Below, piece after piece: positions 31,807 to 40,870 of a stretch of 47,580 nucleotides of DNA (the stretch's first letter is position 1; every line of letters starts with the position of its first letter). The notes beneath the pieces are model-generated. The model made no database searches and was not told the origin of the DNA. It worked only from the letters and a program-made list of their open reading frames with translations. The stretch lies in assembly GCA_027592135.1 (NCBI GenBank), contig JAQCIJ010000005.1, forward strand, positions 1 through 47,580, given 5' to 3'. A program made the translations under genes and the position numbers. Source of the stretch: a bacterium (GTDB taxonomy: Bacteria > Patescibacteriota > Gracilibacteria > Peribacterales > Peribacteraceae).

Positions 31807-32565
31807 CTAAACGCTAGGCACACTAGCAGTATACGTATCGAATAGTGCACATGCATGATCATAGAGTACTCTATCAAGTGCGATACGTGGTTCAATGGCA
31901 CGCTGAACATCGAGGGGAATATCGTTGTACACAGATCGGGTTTTTCGATAAGCATTTACATTGCGAGATGCATAGCTGATATCTTCCCATCCAAACATAT
32001 CTTGAAGAATAGAGAGCGATGTATCAAAATGTTCAGCGAGACCTACAAATGCACACTTCTCCATATTGGCTATTGCTGTAACGAGATGATCGTTTGTTAG
32101 CTCACCATAGCGAACCTGGAAACCTTTTGTGCCATTGAACACCCGCACCATATGATTATCTTTTAAAGCGTGGCCAAAAACTTTGGTTGTCAGAAATTCC
32201 AATAGACTGTCACCAATCTCTGTCTGTAAATGTGAGTTTTTCCAATATTCATATAAGGACACCACACGGTCTAGGGGCTCTCGAAGCATCGTAATATACA
32301 CAGATGGCTTACTGAGCATCGTATGGACACCATAGGGTAAATGCCCCATCAGCACATCGTGTTCCTGTAGAAGGTTTTGTCGTATTTTTTGTTGGAATGG
32401 CTCCATGGCCTCGAACCTTTCGATCACCCTCCAACCCCCTCTATATATCGATTCATTCATGTGGAAGGGTCTTTCAAACTGACGTTCTACAACCTCGCGT
32501 AGTGTTGTGCCACCGCATTTCTGCATGTGCATGTAGATGAGAATCTGTGGATCCATATTATGCAT
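31807..32565 (-). CDS. sulfotransferase (Sulfotransfer_2-like)
   Basis: From the ATG at 32565 it is 252 aa; 32556 is an equally good start (MDPQILIY). It has LIYMHMQKCGGTTLREVVER as the PAPS 5'-phosphosulfate loop and YITMLREPLDRVVSLYEYW as the 3'-phosphate site, the same architecture as the sulfotransferase part of the 867-aa fusion. It probably sulfates a carbohydrate. The start overlaps the stop of the ABC ATPase gene. A longer reading to 32652 lies inside that gene. Confidence 0.9.
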   Translation of the reverse strand: MHNMDPQILIYMHMQKCGGTTLREVVERQFERPFHMNESIYRGGWRVIERFEAMEPFQQKIRQNLLQEHDVLMGHLPYGVHTMLSKPSVYITMLREPLDRVVSLYEYWKNSHLQTEIGDSLLEFLTTKVFGHALKDNHMVRVFNGTKGFQVRYGELTNDHLVTAIANMEKCAFVGLAEHFDTSLSILQDMFGWEDISYASRNVNAYRKTRSVYNDIPLDVQRAIEPRIALDRVLYDHACALFDTYTASVPSV

Positions 32566-33352
32566 TCTGTAGAATTGTAGAAGGCTTTTGCGCATCTTGT
32601 AGGTACTTTCCAGCAACAGTTGCTGGATCACCAATGCAATTGATTTCTCCATTTTTTAGATAAATACATCTATCTGCTAATTGTCTTACATAATCAACAG
32701 CATGTGTGACCAAAACAATAGTTGTACCCTCGTTTACACATTCTAGCAGTTTCGTGAAACACTTCTGTTTAAAAGCGATGTCCCCTGCTGCTAACACTTC
32801 ATCAATGAGAAGGATCTCCGGACGATTGAGATAGATACTTACCGAAAACGATAATCGTGCGTGCATTCCATTTGAGTAGTACTTTACAGGGGTATCGGCA
32901 AATGACTCCAACTCTGAAAAAGCAAGAATTTCTTCGAGTCTATCTTCTATTTCCCTCTTCTGTAGCCCCATAATCCCACCAGACAATACTATGTTTTCTC
33001 TTCCATTAAGTTCTGGGTGCATACCAAGTCCAGTACCTATAAGAGTCCCGACAGTTCCTTGTATAGTCACCTGCCCAGCTGTCGGTCGCGTCACACCAGC
33101 AAGTATGCGGATAAGTGTAGATTTGCCTGCTCCGTTTCTACCGATAACACCGATAATCTCGCCTTTCTGTACATCGAATGATACATCGCGTAACGCCCAA
33201 AATTCCCTCGATGGCTGCGGAACATGTCGACCACAACACCGTGAAAGGATGTGTGTTACCTCCTCCTTTATACTACGGCACATAGGGCGGTGATGCTCAC
33301 CTGTACGATAGCGCTTCGCAATATTTTCTACAGAAATAATAGGAGTACTCAT
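32558..33352 (-). CDS. ABC transporter ATPase, polysaccharide export (Wzt/TagH-like)
   Basis: This ATPase powers export of lipid-linked polysaccharide with the permease upstream. The 264 aa from ATG 33352 (MSTPIISVENIAKRYRTG) have Walker A IGVIGRNGAGKSTLIRILAG, Q-loop region, signature YSNGMHARLSFSVSI and Walker B EILLIDEVLAAGD, then switch His in VLVTHAVD. It lacks the C-terminal carbohydrate-binding domain that long Wzt proteins have. A longer reading to 33556 overlaps the permease gene. Confidence 0.95.
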   Translation of the reverse strand: MSTPIISVENIAKRYRTGEHHRPMCRSIKEEVTHILSRCCGRHVPQPSREFWALRDVSFDVQKGEIIGVIGRNGAGKSTLIRILAGVTRPTAGQVTIQGTVGTLIGTGLGMHPELNGRENIVLSGGIMGLQKREIEDRLEEILAFSELESFADTPVKYYSNGMHARLSFSVSIYLNRPEILLIDEVLAAGDIAFKQKCFTKLLECVNEGTTIVLVTHAVDYVRQLADRCIYLKNGEINCIGDPATVAGKYLQDAQKPSTILQNA

Positions 33353-33372
33353 AGGAATAAAATCATAACACA

Positions 33373-34191
33373 CTACATAACATCGATGAATCGTGATTCT
33401 AGCTTTTGGAAGAGGGCGACCCCTCCTATCAATGTGAAAAGTACCACCCAAGAACTTACGATAAGCATCGTAAAAGGTATAGGTGTACCAGCAATGGCAG
33501 CGCGAGATATTTCTATAGTTGCAGCAACAGGATTCATCATACTGAGCCATTGCCAACGCTCGGACACAAGCGTTATAGGGTACATAACAGGCGTCAAAAA
33601 CATGAGTATTCTCAGCGCATAGGGAACAATAAACCCAACATCATGATACAGAGCATGTAGTACAGAAAGCCACAGACTTATACCAAAGGCAAACACTGCA
33701 AGGTACATCATGAGGGGGATGATCCACACTATGGTAATACTAGGAGGAACATCGAACCACAGTAGAAGAGTACAGAGTACTGCGAAGGAGAATACTGCAT
33801 CTACTAACTTCGATACAATAGAAGAAAAAGGTATGTAGAGCCTTGGAAAACTCATGCGGTGCAAGAGCTGGCGTGCAGTTACTAAGCTTACGGCTCCACT
33901 GTGCACCGCAGCAGTGAAGTACGTCCAAACAAGTATTCCTATGTATACAAAAACTGGATACGGAAGATCTGTAGAAGTTATCCCAACAAAATGATGAAAA
34001 ACGAGAGTGAAGACTAACATCTCTACAAAAGGCTGAATGACTATCCACGCAATTCCCACGACAGTTTGCTTATATCGCACAACGATATCTTTCCAGATTA
34101 GAAATCGTAACATGGATCGATGTTTCCACAGAGACCTGAAGTCTATGCTCCACCAACGTGTGACTGATGTATTTACTGTCGTATGAGACAT
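33373..34191 (-). CDS. ABC-2 permease, polysaccharide export (Wzm/TagG-like)
   Basis: The 272 aa have six hydrophobic spans and the family start region FRSLWKHRSMLRFLIWKDIV, RYKQTVVGIAWIVIQPFVE. It pairs with the ATPase 20 nt downstream to form an exporter like those for O-antigens, teichoic acids and S-layer glycans. It is in the minus-strand run with the GT-C gene 5 nt upstream. Confidence 0.94.
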   Translation of the reverse strand: MSHTTVNTSVTRWWSIDFRSLWKHRSMLRFLIWKDIVVRYKQTVVGIAWIVIQPFVEMLVFTLVFHHFVGITSTDLPYPVFVYIGILVWTYFTAAVHSGAVSLVTARQLLHRMSFPRLYIPFSSIVSKLVDAVFSFAVLCTLLLWFDVPPSITIVWIIPLMMYLAVFAFGISLWLSVLHALYHDVGFIVPYALRILMFLTPVMYPITLVSERWQWLSMMNPVAATIEISRAAIAGTPIPFTMLIVSSWVVLFTLIGGVALFQKLESRFIDVM

Positions 34192-34196
34192 GGAAA

Positions 34197-35789
34197 TTAG
34201 GGAGTAGGATCTTCAAGATACCATACTTCAAATGCATCAATATATTGATGATCTATAATCGAAGAACGCTGTATTTTTTCATATGGTTTTTCATTACGAC
34301 TACCATCCCGTTTATCTGCATCTATCACTGAAAGTGGGCCTACAGATCTAGTGTCCTTATCCACAAATCTGAGATCATTTGGCCCAAATATCACGACGAA
34401 TTTGTGTAACGACAAGGCTTGTTCTTCATATTCAGGGTAGTGCACACGGGAACGATACGGCGAAATGGCATTCTGCTCTCCCATGAGAAACATCATAGCG
34501 TATGATGTCCAATAATCGCTAAATCCTCCGTGAACATCGTGCTCTTGCATGAATGCATGAATGGCAGCAGCAGTGTGCGACGGTACAAATATATTTCTCG
34601 GAAGCACTGACTGACGTATGACTTTACTATTGGGTATGGATAACGACATGACCAAGGCAAGAATGACCGATATACCAAAATACGACCATCTGCGTACGAT
34701 ATTCAGAAGCCCTAGCGCAATGAGCACAGACAAGGATGGCAAAGCCATAAGAGCGTATCGAGCTTGTCCAGGATTCACAGCTGGACGGAAAAATAATGCA
34801 ATACAGAAGAGGAGTGCTGGTAGTAGAAATATATATACAGCGATCTCTTTTTCTCCTAAGGACATCGTCTGGAAGGGTGCTACACACTCTTTGCGGTTTT
34901 CATAAAAAAATACCAACAGCGCTAGGAGGAGAATGCCACATGAGACCCACCAAAGAAAAGCATACCCATAGATCGGCCTAACACCGAGAAGGGTTGGCAA
35001 AACAAGAGTAAAAGTACTCCAGAGAGAGTCAAAGCTCGGTAGTAATACTCCGTGCACTTGAGAGAAAGGTCGAGCAGAGGAAGACAAGATGCCAATAAGA
35101 AGTGGCAGCGATCCAACCACACACCCTAGTAGTAACACGCCCAATTGCTTGCAGATCAATTGCCATTTTGCCTTCGAGAACAAGAGGAGAGTAACAACCG
35201 TTACGAGAAATATAGAGCTTGTAATCATGACCCAAAGGTTCAACCCCAATAAAACTCCAACGATACACAACCGTAGCACATAGTCTTTTTTATTCTGCAT
35301 TAGTGTACCTGTCACAAGAAGAAGGGACACTGCAGCCAATGGCATAGATATACTGTAATGAACAAAAAAACCCAGATCCATAAAGAAGTAATTTGGCAAT
35401 GCAAGAATCAGTAAAGAAAGTACAGCCACAGATCTACCCCAGAGTCTTTGTACTAAGAGTGTATGGACAATCAATGTAAGGAAGATACTTAAGAGAAAGG
35501 GTGCATAGAGAGCCAAGACGTTACTCTGCCCGAACAGAAATAGGAAAGGTACTGCTGCAAAAGCGTATGCACTAGAAACGTATGAAACAGGAAAAGAAAA
35601 GAGTTGAAGTTTGCCGTGCATCATTCGCACTGCGTCTAGACCAAAGATCGCCTTATCGGAATTGAATCCTACAGCTTCTGGATACAAGAAATATACTTGA
35701 GCACCACATGCTGCAAGCACCAAGACTACTACAAGTAGTGCAAATAGTTTTCCTTGGAGCCATAAAGGTGTCGGATATCCTTTTCGCAT
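34197..35789 (-). CDS. GT-C membrane glycosyltransferase (GT39/ArnT-like)
   Basis: The 530 aa show about ten to twelve hydrophobic spans and a conserved acidic loop after the first span (EAVGFNSDKAIFGLDAVRMM), as in lipid-phosphosugar-using GT-C enzymes. It would take a sugar from a polyprenol-phosphate donor on the outer face of the membrane. The C-terminal 130 residues are a soluble domain. The plus-strand GT2 gene next door could supply the lipid-linked sugar, an inference. It is the first gene of the minus-strand glycan operon. Confidence 0.85.
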   Translation of the reverse strand: MRKGYPTPLWLQGKLFALLVVVLVLAACGAQVYFLYPEAVGFNSDKAIFGLDAVRMMHGKLQLFSFPVSYVSSAYAFAAVPFLFLFGQSNVLALYAPFLLSIFLTLIVHTLLVQRLWGRSVAVLSLLILALPNYFFMDLGFFVHYSISMPLAAVSLLLVTGTLMQNKKDYVLRLCIVGVLLGLNLWVMITSSIFLVTVVTLLLFSKAKWQLICKQLGVLLLGCVVGSLPLLIGILSSSARPFSQVHGVLLPSFDSLWSTFTLVLPTLLGVRPIYGYAFLWWVSCGILLLALLVFFYENRKECVAPFQTMSLGEKEIAVYIFLLPALLFCIALFFRPAVNPGQARYALMALPSLSVLIALGLLNIVRRWSYFGISVILALVMSLSIPNSKVIRQSVLPRNIFVPSHTAAAIHAFMQEHDVHGGFSDYWTSYAMMFLMGEQNAISPYRSRVHYPEYEEQALSLHKFVVIFGPNDLRFVDKDTRSVGPLSVIDADKRDGSRNEKPYEKIQRSSIIDHQYIDAFEVWYLEDPTP

Positions 35790-35804
35790 ATGTAGGTAAT
35801 ACTG

Positions 35805-35810
35805 TATAAC
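35805..35810 (+). promoter_or_regulatory. -10 box of the GT2 gene, leaderless spacing
   Basis: TATAAC, 9 nt before the ATG at 35820, within the 30-nt divergent gap between the GT-C and GT2 genes. Both genes must share or overlap their promoters here. Confidence 0.45.
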
Positions 35811-35819
35811 ATTCTAAGT

Positions 35820-36581
35820 ATGCACCATACTTGCAACTCTATGCGAATGAAGACTCAAAACAAATTGCACCCAGTACTAACGTTAGTACTCCCCTGCTAC
35901 AACGAAGGAGAGCACTTTGCAGGTAGTATGAAAAATATACTCAATACCCTCTCGTTGTTGAATATAGCATGTGAGATCATCCTCATAGATGACTGTAGTA
36001 CAGACACAACTCCAGATCTCCTCAAGGTATTTCAGAAAGAATCCCATACCATACCTATATACGTTATATATCACACAAAGAATCAAGGACGTGGTGCTAC
36101 TGTTGAGGAAGGCTTGCAGTTAGCGAAGGGGAGTATAGTAGGTTTTATGGATATAGACTGTGAAGTCAGCCCTACCTATATACCAGAAGCATTGAAGGTA
36201 TTGCAGGATGACTCTGTAGACTTTGTTCTTGCTCAACGTCTTTACAGCTTACAGTGGTACAACATTCATCGCGCTATAATGACTACTCTCTATCATTTAC
36301 TCGTACGACTGATCCTTCGTATTCCTTCTTTTGATACTGAGGCAGGATTCAAGTTCTTTCGACGTGATAGCATCCTTCCTATCCTTGCACACACACAAGA
36401 CCGACACTGGTTCTGGGACACGGAAATCGTCGTGCGTGTGTATGATGCAGGACTGAAGATCTACAATATGCCTGTAAGATTTAAGCGAAACCCTAACAAA
36501 ACGAGCACCGTTCGATTCATGCGAGATTCTTGGCGCTCTCTGAAGGCACTACTACACTTCCATCGCTACCGTGAAATATGA
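35820..36581 (+). CDS. GT2 glycosyltransferase, dolichyl-phosphate-mannose-synthase-like
   Basis: The 253 aa start with LVLPCYNEGEHFAGSMKNIL, IDDCSTDTTPDLL and GFMDIDCEVSP, where DID is the metal-binding triad of the GT-A fold. DTEAGFKFFRRDSILPIL and HWFWDTEIVVR match polyprenyl-phosphate sugar transferases. No membrane span is seen. It probably makes a polyprenol-phosphate-linked sugar used by the divergent GT-C enzyme. The start at 35820 is supported by the -10 box; an internal ATG at 35847 is a possible alternative. Confidence 0.92.
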   Translation: MHHTCNSMRMKTQNKLHPVLTLVLPCYNEGEHFAGSMKNILNTLSLLNIACEIILIDDCSTDTTPDLLKVFQKESHTIPIYVIYHTKNQGRGATVEEGLQLAKGSIVGFMDIDCEVSPTYIPEALKVLQDDSVDFVLAQRLYSLQWYNIHRAIMTTLYHLLVRLILRIPSFDTEAGFKFFRRDSILPILAHTQDRHWFWDTEIVVRVYDAGLKIYNMPVRFKRNPNKTSTVRFMRDSWRSLKALLHFHRYREI

Positions 36582-36626
36582 TCGTACGTATTTGGTGTAC
36601 CTGCCATACATACAAGGCACACATCA

Positions 36627-37379
36627 TTACCGTATCGCCGTTGCAACAATGAGGCAACTAGAACCAAAAGATATACGGCTACCTGCGCAAATCTTGCGCC
36701 GCTCATTTTGCAGCATTTTTTTTAACATGATATTTTTTGAGAGATAGTCTTCTTGTTTTGCTTTAGGTTTCCATCCAAATACCGATGGAATTGTACGTAG
36801 ACTCATGATAGGCAATGGTAACATCGAAAAGAAGTAGGTTGCGTAGTCTATGGAAAACCCCGCTCGTTCCAGTACATCTTGTAATGATAACAATGTATAG
36901 CGTCGCTTGTGTCCTGCACGAAGATCTTCATACGACCAAAGCCAACGCATGGCTGGTACTGTAATATACAGTTTGCCATTTGGCTTGAGCCCTCTGTGTA
37001 GACACGTAAGGAATTCCTCATCATTGTCTATATGTTCAAGTACATCCAGTAAGCACACGGACCCCATGGAAGACTGTTGAATATCTGCGTCTTCAAAACG
37101 TGATTGTATGATGCTACGCACACCACGTTCTCTTGCATATTTACCCCCCTGTATATCTGGCTCTACGAGAACACTTTCTACACCTGCACGCTGTGCAGTA
37201 AAAGCAAAATACCCATTGCCACCACCAATATCATACATAGGCTCGGAAGGCGGATACTGTTGGAATAGATCTAAAAGTACATTTGCACGATGCTGAAACC
37301 AATAGGAGTCGTCTTCTACTGATCGAAAAAATACAGTGCCGTCCACAGGGTAGGAAACTGATGTATTATGCTTTTTCAT
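36627..37379 (-). CDS. SAM-dependent methyltransferase (class I)
   Basis: The 250 aa have motif I MYDIGGGNGYFAFTAQRAG, the acidic loop VLVEPD, and motif II-like VCLLDVLEHIDNDEEFLT then KLYITVPAMRWLWSYED. These fit the Methyltransf_11/23 groups, often acting on sugars or lipids. The start at 37379 overlaps the end of the aminotransferase gene by 14 nt, so it is translated with it. A reading to 37397 is slightly longer and not favoured. Confidence 0.88.
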   Translation of the reverse strand: MKKHNTSVSYPVDGTVFFRSVEDDSYWFQHRANVLLDLFQQYPPSEPMYDIGGGNGYFAFTAQRAGVESVLVEPDIQGGKYARERGVRSIIQSRFEDADIQQSSMGSVCLLDVLEHIDNDEEFLTCLHRGLKPNGKLYITVPAMRWLWSYEDLRAGHKRRYTLLSLQDVLERAGFSIDYATYFFSMLPLPIMSLRTIPSVFGWKPKAKQEDYLSKNIMLKKMLQNERRKICAGSRISFGSSCLIVATAIR

Positions 37380-38553
37380 AGTGAGCAATAGCAGCATCTA
37401 CATTATGTGCTGTCTTAACAGTTTGGAAGAAGCTTTGTATAGCATCCACAACTCTTTCTAGATCTTCTTCCATTAATCCTGCATGGCAGGGAAGACGTAA
37501 AAGTTTCACATATGTACCTTCTGTAACGGGAAGATCCCCTTGCTTACTACCTAGCATCTTGCCCACTTCCGATTCATGCAATGGCATAAAATGAAATGCA
37601 GACGCAATGCCTTGCTCATCTAGGTATTTCGATAAAGCATCTCGCTCCTCATGCGATGAAAGTATGATGTAGAAGATGTATCCATTGTGGTCACAGCCAA
37701 GGGGGACAGATGGGAGACTAAAGCCGTGTTCTTGTGCTAGAGCTTCTAGATGATGCAAGTAATATGACCAGATCTGTCGGTGAGCATCTACCCTCTTTTG
37801 TATTCCCTGTAATTGTGCAAAAAGTACTGCGGCACTCATTGCTGATGGAGCAAAAGACGATCCAATATCTTTCCACTCATAATAGGAACATTCCCCACGG
37901 CGAAATGCTGCACGATTGGTTCCTTTTTCTAGAAGTATCTCCGCTCTTTCTATCAAATGTGGTTCATTGATGAAGATCGCACCTCCTTCTCCACAACTAA
38001 TGAGTTTCGTTGCGTGAAAACTTAGGCATCCTAACGTACCCATCGTTCCAAGTGCCTTTCCATGATACTGAGAATGACATGCATGTGCTGCATCTTCAAT
38101 GATTTGAAGATCATGCGCTTTGGCTATTTCTAAAATACGGTTCATCTCACAAGAAACACCAGCATAGTGCATTGGCACTATGGCTCGAGTTTGAGCCGTG
38201 CAAAGTGAAGCCACATGCTTTGTATCTAGGTTCATGGTATCGGCTCGTATATCTGCAAAAACAGGCTTTGCACCGCAACGCATAAATGCATTTGCGGTTG
38301 AAGGATGTGTGAATGACGGCATGATGACCTCGTCCCCTTCTTCTAGCCCACAAAGAAGGGCTGCTAGCTCCAATGCTCCGGTGCACGAGTGTGTTAGCAA
38401 AACCTTAGAAACACCGTAGCTTTCCTCAAACCATTTTTCGCATATGTGTACCATTGCTGAATCCCCACCCCAGTCTCCACTCTTGAGTACCTGTGATACC
38501 AATGCTTCTTCTGCACCGAAAGTACAAGGCTCGTGGAGTTGAATTGGTTTCAT
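37366..38553 (-). CDS. wecE: WecE-like sugar aminotransferase (DegT/DnrJ/EryC1)
   Basis: PLP enzymes of this family make amino sugars from 4-keto sugars. The 395 aa closely resemble WecE (TDP-4-oxo-6-deoxyglucose aminotransferase): VLLTHSCTGALELAALL, EGDEVIMPSFTHPSTANAFM, TRAIVPMHYAGVSCEM, and EKGTNRAAFRRGE. The PLP lysine is in SFHATKLISCGEGGA. Start ATG 38553 (MKPIQLHEPCTFGAEEALV) is preferred; 38589 would add 12 residues. No dTDP-sugar synthesis genes are near, so the substrate must come from elsewhere. Confidence 0.9.
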   Translation of the reverse strand: MKPIQLHEPCTFGAEEALVSQVLKSGDWGGDSAMVHICEKWFEESYGVSKVLLTHSCTGALELAALLCGLEEGDEVIMPSFTHPSTANAFMRCGAKPVFADIRADTMNLDTKHVASLCTAQTRAIVPMHYAGVSCEMNRILEIAKAHDLQIIEDAAHACHSQYHGKALGTMGTLGCLSFHATKLISCGEGGAIFINEPHLIERAEILLEKGTNRAAFRRGECSYYEWKDIGSSFAPSAMSAAVLFAQLQGIQKRVDAHRQIWSYYLHHLEALAQEHGFSLPSVPLGCDHNGYIFYIILSSHEERDALSKYLDEQGIASAFHFMPLHESEVGKMLGSKQGDLPVTEGTYVKLLRLPCHAGLMEEDLERVVDAIQSFFQTVKTAHNVDAAIAHYEKA

Positions 38554-38619
38554 GCCTTCAGCATATCTCTTTCGTATAGTATATATCAATTTCTTTCTCT
38601 GAGATGATGGGTGCCAACT

Positions 38620-39300
38620 TTACACGCTCTTCTTTACTGCTTTTACGATCCACATTGTTGTCCACACAGACTGTATCTCTTCGCATTGAAAATTTTCTGA
38701 CTCCAGCAAACTCTCAAGAGAACTTCGTGTATAGATGTTGCGAATAGGTGGCAGATGAAATACATATTTTTTTATAGCATTTCCAAATCGTGTTCGTAAG
38801 CATGAAAATACGGATGGGTTTTTAGGAATGGTACATATGATGTGACCTTCATCTTTTAGAACCCTCCAGCACTCTGAAAGAACCTTCCTTGGTTCATCTA
38901 CATAGTCCAGAAGTCCCATACTTATAACCCAATCAAATTCTTGATCTTGAAATGGTACGCGCATTGCATCTCCAACATGCACGTCCCATTTACTCTCATC
39001 AATAGAGCGCAATTCGTCTTTTGCAAGGGCAATCATTTTTTCTGAATAGTCGATGCCCGTTACATGATTGCACTGAGGAATACATAATTTCATATGTACC
39101 CCAGAGCCACATCCAACATCAAGAAGCTTGTCGCATTTTTGAAGAGAGCACATATCCTGTAGTATCTTTGTGCGTTTGTGTAAAAATTGAAACACAATGA
39201 ATTTAGGTGAAAGATATGCATGTCTAGCATACAAGCCTGCAAAATCATCTGCCCTTCTTTTCCAGTAATCTTTCATATTTTTACTGTCTACTATCTTCAT
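38620..39300 (-). CDS. SAM-dependent methyltransferase (class I)
   Basis: The 226 aa have motif I LLDVGCGSGVHMKLCIPQCN, acidic loop TGIDYSEKMI and DWVISMGLLDYVDEPRKVLS, the UbiE/Methyltransf_11 layout. The start ATG at 39300 is chosen because a TACAAT box lies 7 nt upstream; a longer reading to 39363 would overlap the beta-CASP gene. It is the upstream member of the aminotransferase-methyltransferase group in the glycan locus. Confidence 0.87.
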   Translation of the reverse strand: MKIVDSKNMKDYWKRRADDFAGLYARHAYLSPKFIVFQFLHKRTKILQDMCSLQKCDKLLDVGCGSGVHMKLCIPQCNHVTGIDYSEKMIALAKDELRSIDESKWDVHVGDAMRVPFQDQEFDWVISMGLLDYVDEPRKVLSECWRVLKDEGHIICTIPKNPSVFSCLRTRFGNAIKKYVFHLPPIRNIYTRSSLESLLESENFQCEEIQSVWTTMWIVKAVKKSV

Positions 39301-39307
39301 AGAGTGC

Positions 39308-39313
39308 ATTGTA
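39308..39313 (-). promoter_or_regulatory. -10 box of the methyltransferase gene, leaderless spacing
   Basis: TACAAT on the minus strand, preceded by TG one base away (TG-TACAAT), 7 nt before the ATG. Confidence 0.4.
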
Positions 39314-39352
39314 CACGATGGTTCATATCTCAAAAATATCTCATTCAGAGAA

Positions 39353-40750
39353 CTAGATTTCAATCACCTCATCTCTCTCTGGCATCAGAACTTCGATGTC
39401 TTTATTTGCAGCTATAACGCGTTCTTTGAGTGGAAGCATTTGCTCTTCTTCTCCGTGTACAAGAATCAGTTTTTTTACACCCTCTGTATCCTTGATAAAG
39501 CTATCGAGATCGACCATATCTGCATGACCTGAATATGCATTGATGTATACCGTCTCTGCTTTTTTCTGATACATCTTGTCGAAGATTTTTACCTCAGTCA
39601 CCTCAGGGTCGATAATACTGCGACCCAATGTATTCTTCGCCATGTATCCCACGGCAAGAATGGTGTTTCGCTCATCTTCTATTTCATTTTTTAAGTGATG
39701 TCGCACGCGTCCCGCTTCGCACATTCCGCTTCCAGCCATAATAATCATCGGGCCAGGAGTTCCATTTATCTCCTTACTTTCTTCGACGCTATCTGTGTAT
39801 TTTACGAGTGAGAAATGGAATGGGTTGTGTGCTTTTGCGAGGAAGTTTTCGTACATGGCTTTGTCGTAACATTCAGGGTGCTTCATAAACACTTCGGTGA
39901 CTTTTGTGGCCAGTGGTGAATCGATAACAATTGGAATAGCCGGAATATCTTTGGCATCCCATAACACATGGAGGTCGTACACAATTTCTTGTGTGCGCTC
40001 TAAAGAGAACGCAGGGATGATTACTTTTCCTCCGCGCTTCGCTGTGCGAATAATGACATCTTTGAGATCTTTTTTTGCACTCTCGATACCACCGTGTTCA
40101 CGGTTTCCGTACGTACTTTCACAGATCAGCACTTCTACCGGAGGCATTTTTGCCGGGTCACGGATAATCGGCAACATGCTTCGTCCGAGGTCTCCACTAA
40201 ATCCTATATTTCTCGTGACGCCATTTTCTACAATTTCCAATACCACCATTGCAGCACCAATAATGTGTCCTGCATCGAGAAACTTTGCCTTTACCCCTTC
40301 GCATACGTCGAACCATTCGTTGTAGTTTTCTCCTTCGAAGTTCTCGAGACAGTTTTCAACATCTTCGATGGTATAGAGTGGTCCATCACACTGCATCATA
40401 GATTTTGCAAGATACTTACAAAAATACTCCTCGTCTTTTGTGTTGATGAATGCACTATCTGCAAGCATCACAGCAGCGAGATCTTTTGTAGCGTATGTAC
40501 AGTGAATCGGAGCTTTAAATCCTTTTTTACTGAGGAGTGGGACACGTCCAACGTGATCTGCGTGTGCGTGGGATAAGATCATCGCATCGATCGTACTTGG
40601 ATCGAAAGGAAACTCTGCATTCTTTACCGCAGACTCCTGTCTGTGACCTTGGAATAGACCGCAGTCCAAAAGGATCTTTTTACCGTTTACCTGAATTTCG
40701 TGGCAGCTCCCTGTTACCTCTCGGGCTGCTCCATGGGGGATTATTTTCAT
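39353..40750 (-). CDS. metallo-beta-lactamase/beta-CASP ribonuclease
   Basis: This family (CPSF73/TTHA0252 type) cleaves RNA. The 465 aa carry motif 1-2 ILSHAHADHVGRVPLLSKKG, metal ligands DAGHIIGAA and GFSGDLGR, the beta-CASP insert with STYGNREH and PAFSLERTQEIVYDL, and AYSGHADMVDLDSF then KLILVHGEEEQM. All metal ligands of the family are present. It is probably a general RNA-turnover enzyme rather than part of the glycan locus. A -10 box ends 6 nt before the ATG. Confidence 0.94.
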   Translation of the reverse strand: MKIIPHGAAREVTGSCHEIQVNGKKILLDCGLFQGHRQESAVKNAEFPFDPSTIDAMILSHAHADHVGRVPLLSKKGFKAPIHCTYATKDLAAVMLADSAFINTKDEEYFCKYLAKSMMQCDGPLYTIEDVENCLENFEGENYNEWFDVCEGVKAKFLDAGHIIGAAMVVLEIVENGVTRNIGFSGDLGRSMLPIIRDPAKMPPVEVLICESTYGNREHGGIESAKKDLKDVIIRTAKRGGKVIIPAFSLERTQEIVYDLHVLWDAKDIPAIPIVIDSPLATKVTEVFMKHPECYDKAMYENFLAKAHNPFHFSLVKYTDSVEESKEINGTPGPMIIMAGSGMCEAGRVRHHLKNEIEDERNTILAVGYMAKNTLGRSIIDPEVTEVKIFDKMYQKKAETVYINAYSGHADMVDLDSFIKDTEGVKKLILVHGEEEQMLPLKERVIAANKDIEVLMPERDEVIEI

Positions 40751-40756
40751 AAGGTC

Positions 40757-40762
40757 AGTATA
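40757..40762 (-). promoter_or_regulatory. -10 box of the beta-CASP gene, leaderless spacing
   Basis: TATACT on the minus strand, exactly 6 nt before ATG 40750. Confidence 0.55.
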
Positions 40763-40767
40763 TAATA

Positions 40768-40797
40768 GAAGGTGCAGAGGGTACAGAAGGTGCAGAT
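40768..40797. repeat. 9-bp period tandem repeat
   Basis: AGAAGGTGC, AGAGGGTAC, AGAAGGTGC and AGA follow one another; the 12-bp unit AGAAGGTGCAGA is exact at both ends. It lies between two divergent promoters. Confidence 0.75.
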
Positions 40798-40855
40798 GTT
40801 ATATCTTGATACCTAAAAACAGGAATATTATCACTGCATTAAGCCAATAATCGTC

Positions 40856-40861
40856 TATACT
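40856..40861 (+). promoter_or_regulatory. -10 box of the CAP gene, leaderless spacing
   Basis: TATACT, 9 nt before the ATG at 40871. Confidence 0.5.
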
Positions 40862-40870
40862 CTGACTGAG

